NCBI GenBank assembly: GCA_020049465.1
Contig: JAIFKS010000016.1
Span: 1 to 37,405, forward strand
DNA from: a bacterium
Lineage (GTDB): Bacteria; Krumholzibacteriota; Krumholzibacteriia; LZORAL124-64-63
Direction of reading: 5' to 3'
DNA length: 37,405 nucleotides
A model generated the notes under the pieces. That model searched no databases. It was not told the origin of the DNA and saw nothing but the letters and a program-made list of their open reading frames with translations. The first letter of the stretch is position 1; every line of letters starts with the position of its first letter. A program made the translations under genes and the position numbers. Positions 1 to 7,695 of the stretch are shown in pieces.

Positions 1-122
1 GTTCTCCCGGGGCGCGTCGAGGAAAATGATCCGATTTCGGATACTAACCGATCGCCGGGAGGGAAACCAGCCACGCCTGCGGGGCCGCGGCACGGTCGGC
101 TGCGGTGGCGATGGCGATGGCG

Positions 123-1160
123 TCATTCTTCGTCAGGGTTCGCGTCGGCCAGACTCTCGTCCACCACCACCACGGCCGCGCCTTCGAAGCGACCGTGGCG
201 CAGATCGTCCAGGGCCCGGTTCACCTGCGCCAGCGTGTAGGGACGCACGGTCGTGCGCACCGGCACGAGCGGAGCCAGCGCCAGGAACTCCTCGCCGTCG
301 CGTCGCGTCAGATTGGCCACCGAACGGATCTGCCGTTCCTGCCACAGATCGGCATAGGGGAAAGACGGGATGTCGCTCATGTGGATGCCGGCGCACACCA
401 CGATGCCCCCGCGGTCGACCGCACGCAGCGCCGCGGGCACGAGCTCGCCGGCCGGCGCGAAGATGATGGCGGCATCCAGCGGGCGGACCGGCAACACGTC
501 GGCCTGGCGCGCCTCGACGGCGCCCAGCCGCCGGGCGAAGGCGGCGCTGCGCGCATCACCGGGCCGCACGAAGGCATGCACGCGATGGCCGGCGTGGACG
601 GCGACCTGGCAGAGGATGTGGGCCGCGGCGCCGAAACCATACAGGCCGATGTCGTAGTGGCGGCGCGGCGGCAGCGCCTCGAGCGTCAACCGCCAGGCGC
701 GGTAGCCGATCAGACCGGCGCAAAGCAGCGGCGCCACCTGCAGGTCGTCGAAGCCGGCGGGCAGCGTGAAGGCGTAGTGCGCATCGGCCAGACAGTACTC
801 GGCGAAGCCGCCGTCCTGCTGGTAGCCGGTGTAGCGCGCCTGCTCGCAGAGATTTTCGCGCTCCTCTTCGCAGAAGCGGCAGCAGCCGCAACTGCCGCCC
901 AGCCAGGGAACGCCGACGCGGGCGCCGGGCGCGTGCGAAGTGACGCCGGGGCCCAGCGCCGCCACGCGGCCGACGATCTGATGGCCCGGCACCAAAGGCA
1001 ATTTCGGATGGGGCAATTCGCCGTCGACAACGTGCAGGTCGGTGCGGCACAGGCCACAGGCGGCGACCTTGATCAGCAGCTGGCCGGGGCCGGGCACGGG
1101 GACGGGGATGTCGGCTTCGACCAGCGGTTGGCGGGGAGCCTGCAGGATCATCGCGCGCAT
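123..1160 (-). CDS. Zinc-dependent alcohol dehydrogenase family protein
   Basis: This is a medium-chain zinc alcohol dehydrogenase expected to oxidise an alcohol or reduce an aldehyde with NAD(P)H in the cytoplasm; the substrate cannot be read from sequence. The N-terminal GroES-like half carries the catalytic-zinc Cys38 (GLCRTD) and His60. His60 is followed by Gln where Glu is usual in the superfamily. The structural-zinc cysteines C91, C94, C97 and C105 are all present. A Rossmann half follows with GLYGFGAAA. I start at the ATG at 1160 (345 residues) because a GAGGA Shine-Dalgarno lies just upstream; an ATG 12 codons earlier would run into the TPR gene. The start lies 10 bases past the stop of the TPR gene, so it is the last gene of the D-Ala-D-Ala carboxypeptidase operon. 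Family assignment is secure; physiological role is open. Confidence 0.9.
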   Translation of the reverse strand: MRAMILQAPRQPLVEADIPVPVPGPGQLLIKVAACGLCRTDLHVVDGELPHPKLPLVPGHQIVGRVAALGPGVTSHAPGARVGVPWLGGSCGCCRFCEEERENLCEQARYTGYQQDGGFAEYCLADAHYAFTLPAGFDDLQVAPLLCAGLIGYRAWRLTLEALPPRRHYDIGLYGFGAAAHILCQVAVHAGHRVHAFVRPGDARSAAFARRLGAVEARQADVLPVRPLDAAIIFAPAGELVPAALRAVDRGGIVVCAGIHMSDIPSFPYADLWQERQIRSVANLTRRDGEEFLALAPLVPVRTTVRPYTLAQVNRALDDLRHGRFEGAAVVVVDESLADANPDEE

Positions 1161-1170
1161 GTCGGAGTCC

Positions 1171-2808
1171 TCACGGTTTGGCGGCGCCGTCCCCAACCCG
1201 TTTCCTGGTCAACCGTACCTGCTGCAGCAGCCGCGCGATATCGCCGTTGTCCGGAGCCAGTTCGGCGGCGCGGCCCAGATCCCTTTCGGCGTCGTCGAGG
1301 CGATGGGCGTGCATATGCAGCAGACCGCGATTGTACCACGCGGTCGGGCGTTCCGGAGCCAGTTCGATGGATCTGGTCAGTGCCGTCAGGGCACCCTGCG
1401 TATCGCCCACCGTGGCCAGGGCCATGCCCAGATCGGCCCAGGCCGCAGCCGCGGCCGGGTCCAGTTCCACCGCGCGGCGCAGGCGGGTCAGCGCCGCGGA
1501 CAGGTCGTCACGCTCGAGCAGCAGACGACCCAGCTCCGCCTCGACGCGCGCATCCGCACCCGAGGGCAGGGCGGCGAACGCGACGCTGGCGCGCCGCAGA
1601 TCGTCGCGGGCCTGATCCACCTTGCCGGTGGCGGCGAAGACCAGACCCCGCACGCGCAGGGCCCAGGCATGGCCCGGCAGTCGGCGGAGCTGTATCCCGG
1701 CAGCGTTGACCGCGAGCCCGGCCCACAGGTCCCGTCCGGGACCGGGCGGCGCCGCCTCGAACTGCGCGAAGGCGTAGCGCGTGTAGGCGGAAAACGATCC
1801 GGTCACGTAGTGGCGGTCCATGGCCAGCCAGACCGAGGCCTCGCGCGCCGGGCGACCTTCGGGACCGGGTTCCAGCAGCGGCAACCTGACCTGACGCAGG
1901 CAGGGGTGTCCCGCCATCGGGCTGGCCGCGGCCGACTGCCGGTACCACTCCTCGGCCAGCGTCCATTCGTCCAGCCGTTCGGCCAGGGCGCCCATGTCCC
2001 GGTAGCACTCCAGCGCGTGGTCGGCGCGCGGGCGGAGGTCCAGCACCTGGGCCAGCGCGCCGCGCAGCCGGTCCAGGGTCTCGTCGTGCGCGGCCTGGAT
2101 CCAGCGGCGGTGGGGGTTGAAGACGTCGAGCCGGCGCAATTCGTCGGTGATCCCGGTCACGCGCGAGGTCTGGCCCTGGCGGCCTTCGATGAGCCCGCGA
2201 ATCTCCAGCGCTCCGACGCTCGCCGCTTCCACCTGCTGCGCCGTGAGCGCCCAGTCGCCGGCGGCGGCCCACTCGGCCCGGTCGTAGTGGTACCAGGCAC
2301 GGGCCAGGGCCGTGGCCAGCGTCGCCTGGCGCCGGTAACCGGGACCGCGTGCGGCCAGCGGCGTCGATGGTGCATTCAGGCGGCGCACGGCCGCGGCGGC
2401 GCCGTCCAGCGCCGCGCCGGTCTGCAACTGGTCGCCCACCGCGCGCCAGGCGTCGGCGGCGGCCAGCCAGAGTTCCGGATCGTCCGGGGCGGCACGCGTC
2501 GCCCGGGACGTCAGCCGGATCCGCTCGACCGGATCCCGTGTCCGCTGCGCCCGACGCCGGTCCTGTTCGGCTTCGGCGCGCCGGTCCGCCTGCACGGCGG
2601 CATCCAGGCGCAGAAACGGGTCGATGCCGAGCGAGTCGCCCGGCGCGGCAGACAACAGATCGAGGTCGGTGTTGCAGCCAGGACCGGCGGTGCCGGCGCA
2701 ACCGCCGAACACCGCCGTCAGGCACACGGAAAGGATCAGGCAAACGACCACGCCCGCCGCCCGCCGCGGCATCGCCCGAAAGCGACGCGGCCGCGAGCGG
2801 CGTCGCAT
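1171..2808 (-). CDS. TPR-repeat lipoprotein
   Basis: This 545-residue protein starts with an arginine-rich segment and a hydrophobic stretch ending in FGGC near residue 36, which resembles a lipoprotein signal with a slightly atypical lipobox. The body is alanine-rich and helical. Clear tetratricopeptide repeats lie in the C-terminal third, about residues 410-530, with the pattern AWADLGMALATVGD, ALTRSIELAPERPTAWYNRG and DLGRAAELAPDNGD. TPR arrays hold protein partners, so this is probably a periplasm-facing scaffold. The start codon overlaps the stop of the upstream D-Ala-D-Ala carboxypeptidase as TGATG, so translation is coupled and a role near peptidoglycan maturation is plausible. No catalytic motif is visible and I do not recognise a named family. 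Confidence 0.85.
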   Translation of the reverse strand: MRRRSRPRRFRAMPRRAAGVVVCLILSVCLTAVFGGCAGTAGPGCNTDLDLLSAAPGDSLGIDPFLRLDAAVQADRRAEAEQDRRRAQRTRDPVERIRLTSRATRAAPDDPELWLAAADAWRAVGDQLQTGAALDGAAAAVRRLNAPSTPLAARGPGYRRQATLATALARAWYHYDRAEWAAAGDWALTAQQVEAASVGALEIRGLIEGRQGQTSRVTGITDELRRLDVFNPHRRWIQAAHDETLDRLRGALAQVLDLRPRADHALECYRDMGALAERLDEWTLAEEWYRQSAAASPMAGHPCLRQVRLPLLEPGPEGRPAREASVWLAMDRHYVTGSFSAYTRYAFAQFEAAPPGPGRDLWAGLAVNAAGIQLRRLPGHAWALRVRGLVFAATGKVDQARDDLRRASVAFAALPSGADARVEAELGRLLLERDDLSAALTRLRRAVELDPAAAAAWADLGMALATVGDTQGALTALTRSIELAPERPTAWYNRGLLHMHAHRLDDAERDLGRAAELAPDNGDIARLLQQVRLTRKRVGDGAAKP

Positions 2809-3977
2809 CAGTGCACCAACCGGTGGAACCAGTTGCCGCGCGGCGTATCCTGCATCGTGACAATGGGCACGGAGCCCAGCAGGCGGTCACCCAGCTTCAC
2901 CAGCGCGCGTCCGACTTCGGCGCCGGCCGCCAGCGGCGCCTGCGCCTGCTTGGTCAGGTCCGTGTCGATGACGAGGTCGGCGCGGCGACCGCGCGGCACG
3001 CTGACGGTCAGGGACTCGCCGTACGTGACCGGCACTTCGCGCACCTTGCCGTCCTTGACCGCGACCATCATGGGCAGCGCCGTCCCCGGGCCGTCGATGA
3101 TCTTGACCGGCTCGAACATGTTGAAGGCCATCGTCAGCAGACGCGTGGTCTCCGAGGCGCGCGCGTTGTTGGTCGAACAGCCCATGACCACGGACAACAG
3201 GCGCTGGCCCTGCTGTTCCGCGGTGGCCGTGACGCAGAAGCCGGCAGGCTTCGTGTAACCGGTCTTCAGGCCGTCCAGTCCGCGGAACTTGCCGATGAGC
3301 TTGTTCGGATTGTGCAGCGTGAAGGTGCCGTTGCGGAACGGCGCCTCGGCCATCGAACCCCACTCGAGCGCTTCGGGGCGCTTGAGCAGCTCGCGTCCCA
3401 GCAGCGTCATGTCGTAGGCGGTCGAGATGTCCGGCAGCTGACCGCGGGCGGCCGGCAGTCCATGCACCGACTGGAACACGGTGTTCGTCATGTTCAGTTC
3501 GCGCGCGCGCGCGTTCATCAACTCGACGAAGGCCGCCGTGCTGCCGGCGGCATGCTCGGCCAGGGCCGTCGCGGCGTCGTTGGCCGAGTGAATAGCCAGC
3601 GCCATCAACAGTTCGCGCACGGTGAACTGCTCGCCCTGCTTCAGGTAGACCTGCGAGCCGCCGACCTTGCTGGCGTTGCCCGACACGGTGACGACATCCT
3701 CCATCGTCAGCTGGCCCCGTTCGATCTGCTCGAGGACGACCAGTTCCGTCATCATCTTCAGCATGGAAGCCGGCTGACGGCGTTCGTGTTCGCGCTGGGC
3801 CTCCAGGATCATCCCGGTGCCGACGTCCACGACGATGGCGGAAATGAAATCACCGGTCACGCGCGTCGGCGCCGGATCCTCCACGGCGGGCGCGACGGAA
3901 GCCACGCCAAGGGTCGTCAGAAGCGTGAAAAGAACGGCCACGCGGCCGGGGAAATGCAGCAGCTCCGTCTTGGTCAT
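2808..3977 (-). CDS. D-alanyl-D-alanine carboxypeptidase (peptidase S11, PBP5 type)
   Basis: This enzyme removes the terminal D-alanine from peptidoglycan pentapeptides and acts in the periplasm. The 389-residue protein has a signal peptide (hydrophobic residues about 12-30). All three penicillin-binding motifs are present: SMLK with Ser71 and Lys74, SAN at 131-133 and KTG at 238-240. A PBP5-like C-terminal beta domain follows, about residues 280-375. The tail GNWFHRLVH may act as a short membrane anchor. Length fits the DacA/DacC family; I give no symbol because paralogues cannot be told apart here. The ATG at 3977 has a GAGGATCGG ribosome site. It is the first gene of an operon with the TPR lipoprotein and the alcohol dehydrogenase, and a promoter-like sequence lies at 4071-4099. 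Confidence 0.96.
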   Translation of the reverse strand: MTKTELLHFPGRVAVLFTLLTTLGVASVAPAVEDPAPTRVTGDFISAIVVDVGTGMILEAQREHERRQPASMLKMMTELVVLEQIERGQLTMEDVVTVSGNASKVGGSQVYLKQGEQFTVRELLMALAIHSANDAATALAEHAAGSTAAFVELMNARARELNMTNTVFQSVHGLPAARGQLPDISTAYDMTLLGRELLKRPEALEWGSMAEAPFRNGTFTLHNPNKLIGKFRGLDGLKTGYTKPAGFCVTATAEQQGQRLLSVVMGCSTNNARASETTRLLTMAFNMFEPVKIIDGPGTALPMMVAVKDGKVREVPVTYGESLTVSVPRGRRADLVIDTDLTKQAQAPLAAGAEVGRALVKLGDRLLGSVPIVTMQDTPRGNWFHRLVH

Positions 3978-4070
3978 GTTCCGATCCTCGCGTGTTGAGC
4001 GGTTCCGGTGCGGACCGCCGGCTCCTCCGGCAGCCTTCGGGCACCGGTCACGGCACCTTGCGGCGCGTCA

Positions 4071-4099
4071 ACCATACCGCCGGCCGAACGTGATTTCAA
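4071..4099 (-). promoter_or_regulatory. Candidate sigma70 promoter for the D-Ala-D-Ala carboxypeptidase operon
   Basis: Read on the minus strand, TTGAAA (5 of 6 to the -35 consensus) is followed by exactly 17 bases and then TATGGT (4 of 6 to the -10). It lies about 95 bases before the ATG at 3977, in a 197-base gap (3978-4174) that otherwise holds only GC-rich sequence without a clear hairpin. This is pattern matching only; the organism's sigma factor preference is not known. Confidence 0.45.
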
Positions 4100-4174
4100 C
4101 CAGCCTTCGGCCCGGCGCGCCGATTTGCCCACAGGCCCGCTCCTGCGGCCCGTGAGCAGCCCTCCGCGCCGGTG

Positions 4175-4888
4175 TCAGCGCTTCCGCCAGATCCAGACAC
4201 TGCCCGAATCGGACTCCGGGTCGAACGGTCGGCCGTTGAAATCGGCGTCGTGGCGGATGAGTGTCCAGCGGTCCGCCGGGTGCAGCGAACGGTAGCTCGG
4301 ACTGGTCAGCGGGAACATGGTCTCCCGGCCGCGGAAGATGGCGCGGTCGGGGTCGGTCAGGGCGGTGACGAACTCCAGCCGCCCCGGCGTGATGTTCTCG
4401 TAGGCCCGGTGGAAGGTCAGGCTGGTCTCGGGCACCCGGATGACCGGGAAGACGTGCGCGCGGCGGCCCAGAACCGGATCGAAGTTGACCGTCTGGAAGA
4501 CCCAGGCCCCGCCCGGCTGCAGCAGGCGATGCACGGCCGACAGGAATCCCGGCAGTGATTCCAACGGCAGATGCGGCAACACGTTGCCCAGGCAGATCAC
4601 GGACGTGAACTCGCCGGCCGGAAGCAGGCCGATCTCCTGCATGCCGAGGATGCGGAACTCGGCGCCCGGGTGCCGGCTCTCGGCCTGCGCGATCATGCCC
4701 GGATCCAGGTCGATGCCCAGGCAGGAGCGGCGGGGGTTCGCCAGGTACCCGCAGCAGGCGCCCGTCCCGCAGCCCACATCCAGAAGCCGACCGTCGGGCG
4801 GCAGTTCGCGGTCGAGAAATTTCAACAGGTCGCCGCGCAGCGGAAACACCTCGTCGTAGTGCCCCGCGAAGTCGGTGTAGAAGGCCAT
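4175..4888 (-). CDS. Class I SAM-dependent methyltransferase
   Basis: This 237-residue cytoplasmic protein has a standard Rossmann methyltransferase core. Motif I is LLDVGCGTG at residues 35-43, the acidic end of strand 2 is GIDLDPGM near 58-65, and motif IV is CLGNVLPHL near residue 105. The C-terminal half is beta-rich and probably forms the substrate pocket. The target (small molecule, lipid or protein) cannot be inferred. The ATG at 4888 is preceded by AAGGATG at a suitable distance. It lies 69 bases downstream of the rhodanese gene, so it may be the last member of the citrate lyase operon or separately expressed. Confidence 0.9.
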   Translation of the reverse strand: MAFYTDFAGHYDEVFPLRGDLLKFLDRELPPDGRLLDVGCGTGACCGYLANPRRSCLGIDLDPGMIAQAESRHPGAEFRILGMQEIGLLPAGEFTSVICLGNVLPHLPLESLPGFLSAVHRLLQPGGAWVFQTVNFDPVLGRRAHVFPVIRVPETSLTFHRAYENITPGRLEFVTALTDPDRAIFRGRETMFPLTSPSYRSLHPADRWTLIRHDADFNGRPFDPESDSGSVWIWRKR

Positions 4889-4957
4889 GGGCGAGCGGCA
4901 TCCTTTGCATGTTGCCCCCGCGGGGCAGTCCCTGGCCGCCGTCAGGCGGCGGTGCGG

Positions 4958-5377
4958 TCAGCGCGTGTCTTCGAAGGCGGTTTCGGCGGGGTCCGGCGGC
5001 AGGTCCAGCGGCCGTCCCGATTCGCTCCACAGCCGCACTCCGCCCTGCAGGTGGTGCACACCGGGCCAGCCCAGAGCGCCATCCAGATATCGGCCCAACC
5101 GCCGCGTGCGCACGCCATTGCGGCAGACCAGGACGAACGGCTGATCGCGCCGGGCGACGCGATCGAACGCGGCCAGCCAGGCATCCAGGTCGTAGCGCTT
5201 GTACGCGTCGAAGAACGTCAGCAGGTGGCTGCCCGGGATGATCCCGGTCATCTCCCACTCCTCTTCACGCCGGATGTCGATCACAGGTGCCCCCGCCGCG
5301 GCCAGGGCCAGCAGGCCGCCCGCGTCCAGGTCGACGACCTGGGCGTGGGCGGGGGTGTTGAAGAGCAGATAGAGCAA
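4958..5377 (-). CDS. Rhodanese-like domain protein
   Basis: This is a single-domain rhodanese (139 residues) that would carry or transfer sulfur through a persulfide on a catalytic cysteine. The substrate-side motif VIDIRREEEWEMTGIIPGSH (about 32-51) is the CH2A-like entry of the fold. The active loop is CRNGVR, with Cys85 as the nucleophile. No signal peptide is seen, so it should be cytoplasmic. The first codon is TTG at 5377; no ATG fits, because the domain begins almost at once. It starts 15 bases after the stop of the SIMPL gene and is probably co-translated with it. The sulfur acceptor is unknown. Confidence 0.87.
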   Translation of the reverse strand: MLYLLFNTPAHAQVVDLDAGGLLALAAAGAPVIDIRREEEWEMTGIIPGSHLLTFFDAYKRYDLDAWLAAFDRVARRDQPFVLVCRNGVRTRRLGRYLDGALGWPGVHHLQGGVRLWSESGRPLDLPPDPAETAFEDTR

Positions 5378-5392
5378 GGCGAGCTCGTCCCG

Positions 5393-6112
5393 TCAGTCGA
5401 CCAGGTAATAGACGACGGTCGAGACCACCCGCACCTTCTTGATGTGCGTGTTGTTCTGGTCGCGATCCTCGACCGTGAACTGCCCCTGCTGGGCCGACTT
5501 GATGCGACCGAGGCGGCTCTGGCTGTCCTGCGCGAACTTGACGGCCACTTCGCGCGCGTTGCGTGTGGCCTCCTCGATCATCGCCGGCTTGAGATCGTTG
5601 AGCTTGGTGAACAGGTACTGCGTCTGCGCCTGGTAGTCGTTGCCGCCCAACACGATGCCCGCCTGGCCCAGCTCGGCCAGCCGCTTCTGCGTGGCGCGGA
5701 CCAGGTCGATGCGCGGCGTGTAGACGGTGACCGTGCGCGTGGCGCTGTAGCGCAGCGGCACGTCGCCCCCGCCCCCCCACTGCTGCGCCAGCTTGTCGGT
5801 CACGGCGGGCGGCGAGACCGTGATCTCGTCGTCGGTGAAGCCGGCTCCACGCAGGAAGTCGACGATGACCCCGGCGTTCTTCTCGACGGTTCCGTACAGC
5901 GCCGAAGCGTCGTTGGACGCGGCCGAGAACTGCAGGGGCCACAGGGCCACGTCGGCTGCCACGTCGCGCTCGGCCAGGCCCTTGACGGTCACCGTGCGGT
6001 CCAGTTGCTTCACCTGCAGGGCGCCGCGCCCCAGCAGCAGGCCCAGCGCCGCCAGGCCCAGAAAGATACCCAGCGCGATCACGTAGGCGCCGCGGCCGTT
6101 CGTCTGGCTCAT
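5393..6112 (-). CDS. SIMPL domain (DUF541) protein, membrane-anchored, periplasmic
   Basis: This 239-residue protein has an N-terminal transmembrane or signal segment (about 10-28, GAYVIALGIFLGLAALGLLL). A SIMPL/DUF541 domain follows, beginning at VTVKGLAERDVAADVALW. The family is periplasmic or outer-membrane associated and its biochemical role is poorly defined; members have been linked to oxidative stress and to TonB-related functions. The frame stays open upstream, but the ATG at 6112 has a strong GGGGAGGGGA ribosome site and opens directly onto the signal segment, so I chose it over a start at 6460 inside citF. It follows citF by 26 bases and precedes the rhodanese by 15. An envelope protein in a citrate lyase operon is unusual. 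Confidence 0.9.
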   Translation of the reverse strand: MSQTNGRGAYVIALGIFLGLAALGLLLGRGALQVKQLDRTVTVKGLAERDVAADVALWPLQFSAASNDASALYGTVEKNAGVIVDFLRGAGFTDDEITVSPPAVTDKLAQQWGGGGDVPLRYSATRTVTVYTPRIDLVRATQKRLAELGQAGIVLGGNDYQAQTQYLFTKLNDLKPAMIEEATRNAREVAVKFAQDSQSRLGRIKSAQQGQFTVEDRDQNNTHIKKVRVVSTVVYYLVD

Positions 6113-6138
6113 CGTCCCCTCCCCCGAGGCTCCCGGCA

Positions 6139-7695
6139 CTATTTCTCGAGCTGCCGCACCGCGTCGATGACGGTGCCGTCGACCCACTTGATGGCGGCCA
6201 CGACCCTCTTGCCCAGGCGCGGCTTCTCGGCCGCGCCGCCGCACAGGTCCTCCACCTCGCGCTTGATGTCGATCAGCGGGCGGATGGGCAGCGACGAATC
6301 GCGCAGAGCCTCGGTCAGGTCGCGCCGCAGCGGGTTGATGGCGATGCCGCGTTCGGTCACGATAACATCGATCAGTTCGCCCGGCCCGCACAGGGTGGTC
6401 ACTTCGTCGACGATCACCGGGATGCGGTCGCGGTAGCTGGGGATGGGCAGGATCGTGCACTTGCTGAACAGGCAGTTCTGCCAGCCGCCGATGCCGTGCA
6501 GCAGCCGTCCGTCGCTGTGGGTGACCACGTTGCCGTTGAAGCCCAGGTCGACTTCGGTGGCGCCCAGCACGACCGCGTCCAGCATCGAGGCGAAATTGCC
6601 CTTGCCGTGCCAGTTGTAGCTGGTGAAGGGCGAGGTGTTGACGTGACCGGGGTTCTCGCGCATCGAGCGGACGCCCGCGAGATCGAACGTCTGGCCGTCC
6701 AGGATGTAGTCGGTCAGGCCCTCTTCCAGCATGTCGACCAGGTACTGGTTCGAGCCCCCGCGCACGAAGCGCGCCTTGATCCTCCGGCTGCGCATGATGT
6801 CGCGCAGGAAGAGACCGAACGACAGGGCCGTGCCGCCGGCACCGGCCTGGAAGCTGAAGCCGTCGCGGATGATGCCGGCTTCGTCGCAGAAGCGGGCCGT
6901 CAGCTCGGCGATCAGCAGACGGTCGGGCGACTTGGTGATCTGCGTGGAGCCGGAGACGATCTTCGCCGGATCGCCGATCGAGTCGATCACGACCACCTGG
7001 TCGACGTTGTTGCCCTGGATCTGCCAGGGGACGCAGGGGAACGGCACCAGATTGTCCGTCACCACGATGACGTGGTCGGCGAACTGGCTGTCCGCCAGCG
7101 CGAATCCGAGCAGACCGCAGGCGGCAGGTCCGCGGTCACCGGTCGCGTTGCCGAAGGGGTCGGCCGTGGGAGCCGCGATGACGGCGATGTCGATGTGGAC
7201 CTCGCCGTCCTGCACCGCCTGCCAGCGGCCGCCGTGGCTGCGGAGCACGGCCATGCCGCGCATGCGGCCGTCGGTGCAGAAATCGCCCAGAGGGCCGTTG
7301 AGCGAGCCCTCGATGTGGTGGATCACGCCGTTTTCCATGTGCGCGATCATGCCGTCATGACAGGGGAAGCTGGCGCTGGGGAACCAGCGCAGGTTCTTCA
7401 CGCCCAGCTCGGCGGCCGCGGCGAACACGAGGTTGGCCACGAGATCGCCGTTGCGCAGATGGTGGTGCGTGGAGATGGTCATGCCGTCCTGCAGGCCGGC
7501 GTTGACCAGCGCCTGCTTGAGCGACTCGACCGTCTTGTCGCCGTCGGCCGGATAGTCCGCGCAGCTGCGCAGCAGCGGACCGGCCCTGCGGCCGGTGGGA
7601 TGGTGGCGCCCCACACCCGCGAAGGGCACGGCGGTCAGGCCGTTGATCTCGACCGGCACCAGGCGGCCGGCCGCGTTCTGCACCAGGCGGGTCAT
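6139..7695 (-). CDS. citF: Citrate lyase alpha subunit (citrate:acetyl-ACP transferase)
   Basis: CitF swaps the acetyl group of acetyl-ACP for citrate, giving citryl-ACP and acetate, in the first half of citrate cleavage. The 518-residue product has the usual CitF length and the conserved blocks GMTISTHHHLRNGD (about 75-88), the GDRGPAACG region, SFQAGAGGTALSFG and the C-terminal GPGELIDVIVTERGIAINP. The ATG at 7695 overlaps the stop of the upstream citDE fusion as ATGA, so the subunits are translationally coupled. The start at 7755 would add 20 residues unlike the family. citC, citX and citG do not lie in this window, so activation and prosthetic-group attachment must be encoded elsewhere. 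Confidence 0.95.
   Translation of the reverse strand: MTRLVQNAAGRLVPVEINGLTAVPFAGVGRHHPTGRRAGPLLRSCADYPADGDKTVESLKQALVNAGLQDGMTISTHHHLRNGDLVANLVFAAAAELGVKNLRWFPSASFPCHDGMIAHMENGVIHHIEGSLNGPLGDFCTDGRMRGMAVLRSHGGRWQAVQDGEVHIDIAVIAAPTADPFGNATGDRGPAACGLLGFALADSQFADHVIVVTDNLVPFPCVPWQIQGNNVDQVVVIDSIGDPAKIVSGSTQITKSPDRLLIAELTARFCDEAGIIRDGFSFQAGAGGTALSFGLFLRDIMRSRRIKARFVRGGSNQYLVDMLEEGLTDYILDGQTFDLAGVRSMRENPGHVNTSPFTSYNWHGKGNFASMLDAVVLGATEVDLGFNGNVVTHSDGRLLHGIGGWQNCLFSKCTILPIPSYRDRIPVIVDEVTTLCGPGELIDVIVTERGIAINPLRRDLTEALRDSSLPIRPLIDIKREVEDLCGGAAEKPRLGKRVVAAIKWVDGTVIDAVRQLEK

Noticed and set aside
29..42. Perfect inverted repeat ATCCGA-TT-TCGGAT near the left edge as the terminator of the alcohol dehydrogenase operon
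   Set aside because: The usable stem is only about 5 bp and it lies some 80 bases past the stop, so it is too weak to call. An operator for a gene outside the window is equally possible.
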